This document shows positions 1 through 8,110 of a stretch of 15,832 nt of DNA, piece after piece; position 1 is the stretch's first letter, and every line of letters starts with the position of its first letter. Position numbers and translations under genes: made by a program. The notes below the pieces were generated by a model that worked only from the letters and a program-made list of their open reading frames with translations, was not told the DNA's origin and did no database searches. This stretch comes from JAUXEH01 sp965602945 (GTDB taxonomy: Bacteria > Acidobacteriota > Aminicenantia > Aminicenantales > Aminicenantaceae). Location: assembly GCA_965602945.1 (NCBI GenBank), contig CBFDBC010000066.1:1-15832 (forward strand), written 5' to 3'.

Positions 1-473
1 CGGTTGTCCGGGCTGATCCTTTCGTTGCCGTCCGGGTTGAAGATCGGAGCGACCAGCAGCACGATATCCTTCAGGTAATCCGGCGACTCCGCAAGTGCCA
101 GGTCGCGCGTGAGCATCAGTGCCGCCTCTTTGCCCTCCACCTCACCGGCGTGGATGCCGGCCTGGATATAGACCACGAGCCGGTCGTCATATGCCAGGTC
201 CCGCGGGGAAGAAGGAACAGGATCCCCGATCACCAACAAAGGGATGATCCGGCCCTCGGCGCTAGTGCCCAGGGTTTCGACACGCATCCGGAGGCTTTGC
301 CGCTGCAGCTGTTCGATGAAATCCAGCACATCCCTGTGCAGCGATGTCGCCGAGTATTCGCTGGCCTCCGCCTTGGTTAGGGGCTTGTCTTCCTGAGAAG
401 GAGATGTGTTCGACACTGCGAATATTAAGAACATGAAGACAAGTAACAGGTGGCCCAAAGCTTTAGGTTTCAT
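1..473 (-). CDS. Exported M14 zinc carboxypeptidase, N-terminal part (cut by window edge)
   Basis: Reading the minus strand from the ATG at 473 gives an uninterrupted frame of 157 codons that leaves the window at position 1, so the C-terminal part is missing. Residues 1-21 form a signal peptide (basic start, then a run of Leu, Val, Phe and Ile). The mature part shows M14 hallmarks: the zinc motif HAGE at residues 108-111 within IHAGEVEGKEA, and the following NPDGNER segment near residues 147-152. The family removes C-terminal residues from peptides using one zinc ion; the remaining ligand and catalytic Glu would lie off the window. A purine-rich Shine-Dalgarno (AGAGAGG) precedes the ATG. It is divergent from the M14 gene at 609 and shares a short intergenic region with it. 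The family call is secure; substrate specificity is unknown. Confidence 0.88.
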   Translation of the reverse strand, partial: MKPKALGHLLLVFMFLIFAVSNTSPSQEDKPLTKAEASEYSATSLHRDVLDFIEQLQRQSLRMRVETLGTSAEGRIIPLLVIGDPVPSSPRDLAYDDRLVVYIQAGIHAGEVEGKEAALMLTRDLALAESPDYLKDIVLLVAPIFNPDGNERISPDN

Positions 474-509
474 GAGTGTATTCCTCTCTCTTGAGTGTAG
501 CACTGTATG

Positions 510-539
510 AGTCTATGTGAAAAGTTCCGGCATGGTCAA
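510..539 (-). promoter_or_regulatory. Predicted sigma70-type promoter for the leftward M14 gene
   Basis: On the minus strand, TTGACC (534-539) and TAGACT (510-515) are separated by 18 bases, matching the -35 consensus at 5 of 6 and the -10 at 4 of 6 positions. Transcription would start just right of the leftward gene's ATG at 473. The -35 box lies inside a perfect inverted repeat (532-545). Confidence 0.45.
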
Positions 540-545
540 GACCAT
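532..545. repeat. Perfect 6+2+6 inverted repeat in the divergent M14 intergenic region
   Basis: ATGGTC and GACCAT flank a two-base AA centre. The dyad covers the predicted -35 of the leftward gene and abuts a possible -35 of the rightward gene, so it is placed where a dimeric regulator could control both. Function is inferred from position only. Confidence 0.45.
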
Positions 546-572
546 TGATTAGTCAGCGCGGGTTGTGATAAG
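545..572 (+). promoter_or_regulatory. Weak candidate promoter for the M14 gene at 609
   Basis: TTGATT (545-550) and GATAAG (567-572) are 16 bases apart, each matching consensus at 4 of 6 positions. It is the best pair I could find upstream of 609, but it is weak. Confidence 0.22.
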
Positions 573-608
573 TTCACCATAATACGCCCTGGATTTAAGG
601 AGAGAGGA

Positions 609-2537
609 ATGAGTCGAATCACCAAATGTTTTCTTATTGTCTTGTCTGCTGTCTGTATCGTGTCCTGCTTCGGCCTGCTGTACGGCCAGGATCAAGCCGA
701 AAAAGACAACGAGACAAAATACTGGACCGTACCCGGATACCGGCACGGCCCAAGTTTTTTCCAGCGCAGCAATTATTCCGCGACGAAACCCCTGGAAAAA
801 GGGGTCCTGGACTTCAAGCATTACCACACCTACAAGGAGATGGTCTGGTGGTTCAAGAAATGGGCCAAGGAATATCCCGACCTGGTTGACCTGTATGTGG
901 CGGCCGAAAGCTTCGGCGGCATACCAATCTACCAGCTCACGGTCACCAACAAGAAGACCGGCAAAGACACGGACAAGCCGGCCATGTTCATCGACGGAAA
1001 CCGCCACAGCGGTGAGGTCACGGCAGCCGAGTCCGCGTTCTGGATGCTGCATCACATGCTGGCCAACTACGGCACAGATACCGAGATCACGCGCCTGCTG
1101 GACAGTTTTGCCTTCTACTTCCGCCCCAAGAATAATCCGGACGGCAGCCTGCTCTACCTCATGACCGCCCAGACACTGCGGAGCACGATCCGGCCCTACG
1201 ACAATGACCTCGACGGCCTCCTGGACGAAGACCCGGCCGAGGACCTGGATGGGGACGGATGGAGCCGCCAGATGCGGGTAAAAGTCGAAAAGGGAAAAGG
1301 CAGATATATCGTTGATCCGAAGGATCCCAAGGGACGCTTGATGAAGATAGCTGCCAAGGGGGAAGGGGTCTATGACGTGATGTCCGAGGGTATCGACAAC
1401 GACGGGGATGGCCGCGTCAACGAGGACGGGATCGGAGGGCTGGACCTGCACCGAAACTATCCTGAAAACTGGCGTCCCATGGCAGAGAATGAACGTACGG
1501 GCCGGGGCTTCACTCAGCGTGGAGCGGGAGCGTATCCGCTGTCAGAGGTGGAAACGAGGTCCCTGGTCGTCTTCCTGCTCGAACACCCGAATATATCCGT
1601 CATGAACACCATGGACACTACCGTTCCCATGCACCTGCGGCCGCCGTCCACCTCCCCCAGTGAGGAGCGCATGTACCCGGAAGATCTCGAACTTTACAAG
1701 CACTTCGATGAAAAGGGAAAAGAGCTTTCCGGATACACCAGGGCGGGAGACGTGTACCAGGACTACGGCCGGGGCCGGCCCCTGTTCGGACACAGCCCGG
1801 ATTTCGGCTACTGGTACTACGGCGCCATCTGGTATGGAGACGAACTCTGGAACGGAGGGCGGATAGGAGACTATGACGGCGACGGCACCTCGGACGAGTG
1901 GGACCGGATCCAGTTCAATGACAAAGAACTGGAGGTCAGCCGGTTCCAGGAATGGACCAAGGCCATGCACCCGGTCTACGGCGAGGTCGAGGTCGGGGGC
2001 TGGGACGGAAAATTCTACCGCCAGAACCCACCGCCCGAACTCCTGGAGGAGTGGATCATCAAGGAGGCCCGATTCAACCTCATGCTGGCCGCAAGCCTCC
2101 CCCAGGTGGTGATGGCCGAGCCCAAGATCAGTCAAAAGGACGGGGAATACACCATCGAGGTCGAAGTCGAGAACCGGGGCTTCATACCCACGGCCCTGAA
2201 ACAAGCCCAGCTGGTCAAGATGGTCATGCCGGACCGGATCACGCTGGAGTTTCCCGAGGGCATGCTCCCGAGGCGTATGGAGAGAGGGAGATTCGGCGGA
2301 ATGTCCGGTTTCGGAAGAGGGCAGCAGCCCCAGGAGCCTCAAGAGGAAGCCAAGGTCAAGATCGTAGAACCCAGCGGGAACCGACCCTATGTCGAGATCG
2401 GCCGCATCCCAGGCAACGACAAGGTCAAGGTGACATTCAAGCTCGAATTCAACGGCATCACCGGCACGGAATGCACGGTCAAATACACTTCGACCCGGGG
2501 CGGCGTCGTGTCCAGGAAAATAAGAATCGGGGACTGA
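609..2537 (+). CDS. Exported M14-family carboxypeptidase with Asp-rich calcium-type loops and an altered active site
   Basis: A 642-residue exported protein. Residues 1-27 are a signal sequence; IVSC at 17-20 also fits a lipobox, so a lipoprotein is possible. HSGE at 133-136 supplies two zinc ligands, NPDG follows at 176-179, HRN sits at 281-283, and E412 in DELWN is the likely catalytic Glu. By hand alignment the usual third zinc-ligand His falls on D336 (in NTMDTT, before LRPP), and the usual Asn before the substrate-binding Arg is H281, so activity may be altered. Four Asp-rich loops of the EF-hand or thrombospondin-3 type lie near 198-208, 212-218, 263-273 and 421-432 and probably bind calcium. 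Residues 505-642 look like a beta-rich accessory domain interrupted by a Gln/Pro/Gly-rich stretch (about 560-580). AAGGAGAG just upstream of 609 supports the start. Confidence 0.87.
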   Translation: MSRITKCFLIVLSAVCIVSCFGLLYGQDQAEKDNETKYWTVPGYRHGPSFFQRSNYSATKPLEKGVLDFKHYHTYKEMVWWFKKWAKEYPDLVDLYVAAESFGGIPIYQLTVTNKKTGKDTDKPAMFIDGNRHSGEVTAAESAFWMLHHMLANYGTDTEITRLLDSFAFYFRPKNNPDGSLLYLMTAQTLRSTIRPYDNDLDGLLDEDPAEDLDGDGWSRQMRVKVEKGKGRYIVDPKDPKGRLMKIAAKGEGVYDVMSEGIDNDGDGRVNEDGIGGLDLHRNYPENWRPMAENERTGRGFTQRGAGAYPLSEVETRSLVVFLLEHPNISVMNTMDTTVPMHLRPPSTSPSEERMYPEDLELYKHFDEKGKELSGYTRAGDVYQDYGRGRPLFGHSPDFGYWYYGAIWYGDELWNGGRIGDYDGDGTSDEWDRIQFNDKELEVSRFQEWTKAMHPVYGEVEVGGWDGKFYRQNPPPELLEEWIIKEARFNLMLAASLPQVVMAEPKISQKDGEYTIEVEVENRGFIPTALKQAQLVKMVMPDRITLEFPEGMLPRRMERGRFGGMSGFGRGQQPQEPQEEAKVKIVEPSGNRPYVEIGRIPGNDKVKVTFKLEFNGITGTECTVKYTSTRGGVVSRKIRIGD

Positions 2538-2568
2538 TCGGAAAAAGGCACGATCTAGATAAAACGGC

Positions 2569-2597
2569 TTTACTTGTTTGAAGCTGAGCCATACAAT
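2569..2597 (+). promoter_or_regulatory. Predicted promoter of the M16 peptidase gene
   Basis: TTTACT (2569-2574) and TACAAT (2592-2597) are spaced by 17 bases; the -10 matches 5 of 6 and the -35 matches 4 of 6. It lies after the stop of the M14 gene, so the M16 gene probably has its own promoter instead of relying only on readthrough. Confidence 0.5.
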
Positions 2598-2655
2598 AAG
2601 TTCCATATGAGGGGGTACTCAAGATCATCCCCTATTCTATGCAATGGAGGCAAAG

Positions 2656-5475
2656 ATGAGACGGAATCTTAGACAATTATCAGTTTTCCTGGTGGCCGCA
2701 TTGTTGGCCCTCTCCGGATGTGCGCCCCAGAAGGGAGCCACCGGAGAATTCAAGATCGACTACGCGCAGTATACGCTGGACAACGGGCTGGAAGTCATCC
2801 TGCACGAGGACCGTTCCGATCCCATCGTGGCGGTGGCGCTCCAGTTCCATGTCGGTTCCAACCGGGAGGTCCCGGGACGGACCGGATTCGCTCACCTGTT
2901 CGAGCACATGATGTTCCAGGAGTCACAGCATGTGGGGCAGGATCAGTTCTTCAAGAAGATCCAGGCGGCGGGGGGCACGCTGAATGGAGGAACCAGCAGG
3001 GACGGCACCATCTACTTCGAGGTCCTCCCCAAGAATGCGCTGGAACTGGCTCTGTGGCTCGAGTCGGACAGGCTGGGCTACCTGCGCAGCACCATCACCC
3101 AGGATGCTTTCGCCAACCAGCAGGGCGTCGTGAAAAACGAGAAGCGTCAAGGCGTGGACAACCGCCCCTATGGCTACACGAGTTACATCATCGGCAAACT
3201 GCTCTACCCGGAGGATCATCCCTACAACTGGCAGGTGATCGGCTCCATGGAAGACCTGACCAATGCCACTCTGAAAGACGTACACCAGTTTCATGAGACA
3301 TGGTATCGCCCCAACAACTGCACCCTGGTCGTGGCCGGTGATTTTGATGGCGCAGAGACCAGGGCCCTGATCGAGAAATACTTCGGGGAGATCCCGGGAG
3401 GCAGCAAGCTCGAGGCCCCCGAATCTCAGCCCGTTCCCCTGGAAGCATCGAAGCTGGCGTTCCATGAAGACAGCTTCGCACGCTCTCCGGAGCTCAGCAT
3501 GGTGTTCCCGACCGTGGAACAGTACCACCCGGATGCGTATCCCCTGAGCTTCCTGGGCCAGCTGCTGTCCTTCAGCAAGAAGGCCCCCATGTATCAGATC
3601 ATTGTGGAAGAAAAGAAGCTGGCATCCCGAGCATCCGGATATCAGAGGAGCAGCGAGATCGCGGGAGAATTCATGATCCGGATCCCCGCATTCCCCAAAG
3701 TCGACCTCAATGATGTCACGGCCGCCATTTCCGAGACCTTCGAGAGATTCGAGACCGAATCCTTCACGGAGCAGGACGTGGAACGGATCAAGGCCGGGAT
3801 CGAGACCGGTTTCTACAACGGGCTCTCCAGTATCCTGGGCAAGTCCTTTCAGCTGGCTCGCTACAACGAGTATGCCGGTTCACCCGACTATCTTGCCACG
3901 GACCTGGAGAAGATCCAGGCCGTGACCAAGGCCGACATCCTGCGTGTCTATGAGAAATACATCAAGGACAAACCCTATGTCATGACCTGTTTCGTACCCA
4001 AGGGCCAGACGGACCTGGTGGTCCAGGGCGCCGAGCGGTTCCCCATCAAGGAGGAAAGCATCACCGCAGAAGAGACCTCGGCGGCTTCGGTCGAAGAATT
4101 CACAGCGGAACCCAGTCCTTCCTCATTCGACCGGGGAATAGAACCCGCCGTGGGAACCGATCCTGAGGTCACGCTCCCGACGGTGTGGCGGGAAACTCTC
4201 GGGAACGGCATGGAGATATACGGGATCGAGCATCACGAACTCCCTCTCATCCAGTTCACAGTGACCGTGAACGGCGGCCAGCTCCTGGATGATTTCGACC
4301 AGGTCGGTGTGGCCAACCTCGTCAGCGACCTCCTTATGGAAGGAACGCTGAACAAGACTCCCATCGAGCTGGAAGAGGCCATCGATGACCTGGGAGCCAG
4401 CATCATGATGTACACGGGACGTGAGGCCATAACGCTTCGCGCCAACTGCCTGTCGTCCAAATTCACCGATGTCTTTGCGCTGATCGAGGAGATACTCCTG
4501 GAACCCCGCTGGGACGCCAAGGAATTCGAGCGGATCAAGAGAGAAACGCTTGAGTCCATCAACCGGAACAAGGCCAATCCCAACGCCATCGCCTCCAATG
4601 TGTTCAACGACCTCACCTACGGAGAAAAACACATTTTCCGTTATCCTACAGTAGGTACCACCGACTCCGTGGAATCCATCAGCCTGGAGGATGTCAAAAC
4701 ATATTACACGACTCACTTCTCGCCTTCCGTGGCACACGTGGCCATCGCAGGGAATATTTCCCGGGCCGAAGCCGTCCGTACCTTCAAGCCCCTGGAGTAC
4801 AAGTGGCCGGCCAGGGACGTCGTGTTTCCCGATTTTCCGCTTCCCGAACCAAGGGATGCCGCCATGGTGTGTTTCGTTGACGTCCCCAATGCCAAACAGT
4901 CCGTGATCCGGATCGGCAGCCTTGGGCTGGCCTACACGGATGCGGACTACTACCCGGCTTATGTCATGAACTACAAACTCGGCGGAAGCTTCAACAGCAT
5001 CGTCAACATGATCCTGCGAGAGGAGAAGGGCTACACCTACGGTGCTCGTTCCGGATTCAGCGGATCCCGCCTACCCGGAACATTTGCCGCCTCGTCGTCC
5101 GTGCAGTCGCGTGTCACGCTCGAATCGGTCCAGATATTCAGGGACTCGATGACGGGTTACCGGGAAGGGATCTCGGCCGATGACCTGGCGTTCACGAAGA
5201 GTGCCCTGCTCAAGTCCAATGCCCTCCGTTTCGAGACTCTGGGATCGTTGATCGGTATGCTGAACACCATGGGTAATTATGGCTTCCCGGCCGACTACAT
5301 TAAACAACAGGAGGCCGTCGTCAGGGGCATGACCCTTGACCGGCACAGAGAGCTGGCACGGAAGTACATCGAGCCCGGTAAGATGGTTTACCTGGTGGTG
5401 GGGGATGCCGCCACGCAGATGAAAGGGCTGGAACAGCTGGGCCTGGGAAAACCCGTACTGATCGAGAATAAATAG
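2656..5475 (+). CDS. Two-domain M16 (insulinase/pitrilysin-type) zinc peptidase, lipoprotein
   Basis: A 939-residue protein with the M16 double-domain plan. Residues 1-22 are a lipoprotein signal peptide ending in the lipobox LSGC. The first half carries the inverted zinc motif HLFEH (residues 80-84) and the distal Glu ligand E162 in NEKR, so it is the catalytic half. The second half (about residue 500 on) lacks HxxEH at the equivalent place (VSDLLMEG near 555) but keeps the substrate-binding Arg/Tyr element REEKGYTYGA (R788, Y793, Y795). Family members form a clam-shell that degrades peptides, here in the periplasm or at a membrane surface. I chose ATG 2656 over the in-frame ATG at 2644 because TGGAGG (2645-2650) overlaps the earlier ATG and is well spaced for the later one. 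It converges on the permease gene with a 22-base gap. Confidence 0.93.
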   Translation: MRRNLRQLSVFLVAALLALSGCAPQKGATGEFKIDYAQYTLDNGLEVILHEDRSDPIVAVALQFHVGSNREVPGRTGFAHLFEHMMFQESQHVGQDQFFKKIQAAGGTLNGGTSRDGTIYFEVLPKNALELALWLESDRLGYLRSTITQDAFANQQGVVKNEKRQGVDNRPYGYTSYIIGKLLYPEDHPYNWQVIGSMEDLTNATLKDVHQFHETWYRPNNCTLVVAGDFDGAETRALIEKYFGEIPGGSKLEAPESQPVPLEASKLAFHEDSFARSPELSMVFPTVEQYHPDAYPLSFLGQLLSFSKKAPMYQIIVEEKKLASRASGYQRSSEIAGEFMIRIPAFPKVDLNDVTAAISETFERFETESFTEQDVERIKAGIETGFYNGLSSILGKSFQLARYNEYAGSPDYLATDLEKIQAVTKADILRVYEKYIKDKPYVMTCFVPKGQTDLVVQGAERFPIKEESITAEETSAASVEEFTAEPSPSSFDRGIEPAVGTDPEVTLPTVWRETLGNGMEIYGIEHHELPLIQFTVTVNGGQLLDDFDQVGVANLVSDLLMEGTLNKTPIELEEAIDDLGASIMMYTGREAITLRANCLSSKFTDVFALIEEILLEPRWDAKEFERIKRETLESINRNKANPNAIASNVFNDLTYGEKHIFRYPTVGTTDSVESISLEDVKTYYTTHFSPSVAHVAIAGNISRAEAVRTFKPLEYKWPARDVVFPDFPLPEPRDAAMVCFVDVPNAKQSVIRIGSLGLAYTDADYYPAYVMNYKLGGSFNSIVNMILREEKGYTYGARSGFSGSRLPGTFAASSSVQSRVTLESVQIFRDSMTGYREGISADDLAFTKSALLKSNALRFETLGSLIGMLNTMGNYGFPADYIKQQEAVVRGMTLDRHRELARKYIEPGKMVYLVVGDAATQMKGLEQLGLGKPVLIENK

Positions 5476-5497
5476 ATCCCGCGTGTCGGGCTGCAGC

Positions 5498-7897
5498 TCA
5501 CTCGTGTCGCAGGCTGTCCGCCGGATTCGCGGTGGCAGCGCGGACCACCTGGAATCCGACCGTGATCAGGGCGATCACGATGGAAGCGGTACCAGCGGTA
5601 AGGAAGATCCATATGGTCGGGTCAGTTCTGTAGGGAAACCCGGACAGCCAGTAGTTTCGCATCATCCAGTATGTCAGCGGCCAGGCAATGACGTTGGCTA
5701 TCAGCACCCATTTCACAAATTCTTTGGAGAGCTTGAGGATCACACTGTTGGTCGAGGCGCCCAGCACCTTGCGGATGCCGATCTCTCTGGTTCGCTGCTC
5801 CGCCGTATAGGATGCCAGCCCGAACAGGCCCAGACATGCGATCACGATCGCCAGGAGCGCGAACAGGCTCAGGATGTCACTCAGCCGGTCTTCCGAGGCA
5901 TAACGAGTCGCCAGGTCATCATCAAGAAAAAAATAGTCGAATTCACGCCCCGGTTCGAGGCCGGTCCATTTCTCTCTCACGAAATCTATGGTCGCAGACA
6001 TGTTCCGGGGATCGATTCGCATGGAAACAAAAGCCAGAGCTTGTTTCTCCAGCATCAGGGCCATGGGTTCGATCTCTTCGCTCAAGGGCTGAAAATGGAA
6101 ATCTGACACCACACCTATGATCTGGCCAGGGCGTCCCTCGGCAAAGGCCAGTTTCTTGTCGACGGCCTCATCGGGAGCCCATCCGAACTTTCGGGCCGCG
6201 ACCTCGTTCACGATATAGGCCGCGTCGGCATCCGTGCTGAAATCTGTGGAGAAGTTCCTTCCGGAAAGAAGACGCATCCCATAGGCCGGGATATAATCGT
6301 AGTCGCAGCGGAAGATGTACATCGAGAACGTTTCGCTCTCTGTTTTTCCCTCGGGAACCATCAAGCGCAGCTCCCCCGTACGGCCGGGGACACCCGACGA
6401 AAACGTGGCCTGCGTGATATTCGGATTCTGAAGGAATTCTGTTTTGATCCCCACGTGGTTCCGGGCCGTTGCCGGAGTTTGAACCGGCACCACCAGCATG
6501 TTCTCCTTATCGAAGCCGAGGTCCTTGTTCTTCATGTAATCGATCTGGCGCAGGACGATCCCCGTTCCGATGATCAAAGCCACAGACAGGGAAAACTGAA
6601 AGACGACCAGCACCCTGCGCAGAACAGAACTCTTGGCACCCTTACTCAGAACTCCCCTGAAGACCGCAATGGGCTGGAAGCCTGAGAGGAAGAAGGCTGG
6701 GTAGCTCCCCGCCATGAGCCCGGAAAAGAGGATCAGGAACAGCATCCCGGCCACTATTATCGGCTGGAAAAGGACTCCTGCGGTCATTTCTTTACCCGAG
6801 AATGTATTGAACAGAGGCAGTGCCAGGGATGCGAGGCCCAACGCCAAAATCAGCGAGGCCAGGGAGATCAGCATTGATTCCGAGAGGAACTGCCCGACAA
6901 GATTTTTCCTGAAGGCGCCGAAGACCTTGCGAAGGCCTACCTCACGCGCCCGGTTGGAAGAGCGGGCGGTGGAGAGGTTCATGAAATTTATGCACGCGAT
7001 CAGCAGGATGAAGAGCGCGATGGCCGAAAATACATACACGTATATGATGTTGCCGTTGGGCTCTACCTCACCCTGGATATTTGAATGCAGGTGGATGTCC
7101 GTCATCTTCTGGATGCGGAACTGCATGGAGATCCCGAACTTGCGTGCCTGCTGGCCCGTGTGATTCTCCACGATCTCCGGAATCTTGTCCCGCACGGCCT
7201 GAACATCGGCCTGCTTGTCCAGTAAAAGATAGGCATAACCCTGCACGGACAGCCACTGTTCCAGTCCCGTCCTCTGTTGTTCGCTCAGCGAATTGAAAGA
7301 GATCAGGTAATTGAAGTGGAAATGAGAGTTGCGGGGAACATTTTGTATGATCCCGGTTACATGGAGGTCCCCTACAGGGGCAAAGGTCAGGGTTTTACCC
7401 AAGGCATCCTCGTCTCCGAACAGGCGCTGGGCCGTATCCTGTGTGAGGACCACGGAACCGGGCTCATCCAAGACATTGTCCTGGTGTCCGTCCAGAAACT
7501 TGTGTGTGAAGATATCGAAAAATGTCTCGTCGGCGAGGAAGATGCCCTCCTCCTCGAAGGACTGCTCCTGGTATTCGATGATCTGTCGACGACCGATCCC
7601 GACCAGACGGACATAGGCTTCGACCTCAGGGATTTCTTCGGCAAAGACCGGAGGAGCTGCGAACGGGCAGAGTGCCAGTTGGGACAGGGATCCGCCAATT
7701 TCGGCATCGATGATCACCCTGTAGATCCGTTCCGCATTTTCATGGTAGCGGTCATAGCTGAGCTCGTCTTGCACGAACAGCAGGATAAGCAGGCAGCAGG
7801 CCATGCCGATGGCAAGGCCACTCAGGTTGATCACGGAATATCCCTTCTGCTTGCGGATATTCCTCCAGGCAGTCTTTAAATAGTTCAGTATCATCAT
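5498..7897 (-). CDS. FtsX/MacB-type ABC transporter permease (orphan)
   Basis: A 799-residue membrane protein of the large FtsX-like permease type. One helix near residues 22-42 precedes a periplasmic MacB-core-like domain (about 43-280). Helices follow near 284-305, 338-362, 378-400 and 427-450, then a second extracytoplasmic domain (about 460-675) and three helices near 680-705, 728-750 and 765-785. Both halves carry the FtsX cytoplasmic signature, REVGLRKVFGA after helix 2 and REIGIRKVLGA after helix 6, where the ATPase couples. Such permeases act mechanically on lipoproteins, peptides or drugs instead of importing solutes. No ATP-binding subunit lies in the window. An ATG at 7930 would add 11 residues; ATG 7897 is preferred because AAGGA (7906-7910) lies 8 bases upstream of it. 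Confidence 0.92.
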   Translation of the reverse strand: MMILNYLKTAWRNIRKQKGYSVINLSGLAIGMACCLLILLFVQDELSYDRYHENAERIYRVIIDAEIGGSLSQLALCPFAAPPVFAEEIPEVEAYVRLVGIGRRQIIEYQEQSFEEEGIFLADETFFDIFTHKFLDGHQDNVLDEPGSVVLTQDTAQRLFGDEDALGKTLTFAPVGDLHVTGIIQNVPRNSHFHFNYLISFNSLSEQQRTGLEQWLSVQGYAYLLLDKQADVQAVRDKIPEIVENHTGQQARKFGISMQFRIQKMTDIHLHSNIQGEVEPNGNIIYVYVFSAIALFILLIACINFMNLSTARSSNRAREVGLRKVFGAFRKNLVGQFLSESMLISLASLILALGLASLALPLFNTFSGKEMTAGVLFQPIIVAGMLFLILFSGLMAGSYPAFFLSGFQPIAVFRGVLSKGAKSSVLRRVLVVFQFSLSVALIIGTGIVLRQIDYMKNKDLGFDKENMLVVPVQTPATARNHVGIKTEFLQNPNITQATFSSGVPGRTGELRLMVPEGKTESETFSMYIFRCDYDYIPAYGMRLLSGRNFSTDFSTDADAAYIVNEVAARKFGWAPDEAVDKKLAFAEGRPGQIIGVVSDFHFQPLSEEIEPMALMLEKQALAFVSMRIDPRNMSATIDFVREKWTGLEPGREFDYFFLDDDLATRYASEDRLSDILSLFALLAIVIACLGLFGLASYTAEQRTREIGIRKVLGASTNSVILKLSKEFVKWVLIANVIAWPLTYWMMRNYWLSGFPYRTDPTIWIFLTAGTASIVIALITVGFQVVRAATANPADSLRHE

Positions 7898-7963
7898 TGA
7901 GTATGTCCTTTCCGTCGCGGTTTGGGGCATTTATTGCCCGGTCCTGCTGCGATGGGTCTTTAC

Positions 7964-7992
7964 ATTATACGATAATCCTCATCTCCGGTTAA
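7964..7992 (-). promoter_or_regulatory. Predicted promoter of the FtsX-type permease
   Basis: On the minus strand, TTAACC (7987-7992) and a perfect TATAAT (7964-7969) are spaced by 17 bases. It gives a leader of about 60 bases before ATG 7897. It lies in the divergent interval shared with the methyltransferase gene; I saw no convincing plus-strand promoter there. Confidence 0.6.
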
Positions 7993-8110
7993 TGGGAATC
8001 CTCTCTGGTCGCCTTTATCGAAACCGAATTTAGTTTTTTTCCGTATCAATGACTGTAATACCGCGCAGACGGAAGGTTTATTCAAAGAGGATACAGCTAA
8101 AGGAGTATCG

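Noticed and set aside
549..1451. Minus-strand open frame (300 codons) across the start of the M14 gene at 609
   Set aside because: Overlaps the signal peptide and HSGE motif region of a convincing gene on the other strand; no domain seen.
1542..2606. Long minus-strand open frame (354 codons) opposite the M14 gene at 609-2537
   Set aside because: It lies fully antisense to a gene with clear family motifs, shows no recognisable domain, and is typical of shadow frames in GC-rich DNA.
5478..5490. CCCG/CGGG hairpin between the convergent M16 and permease genes
   Set aside because: Only four pairs with a five-base loop and no T run on either side; not a credible intrinsic terminator.
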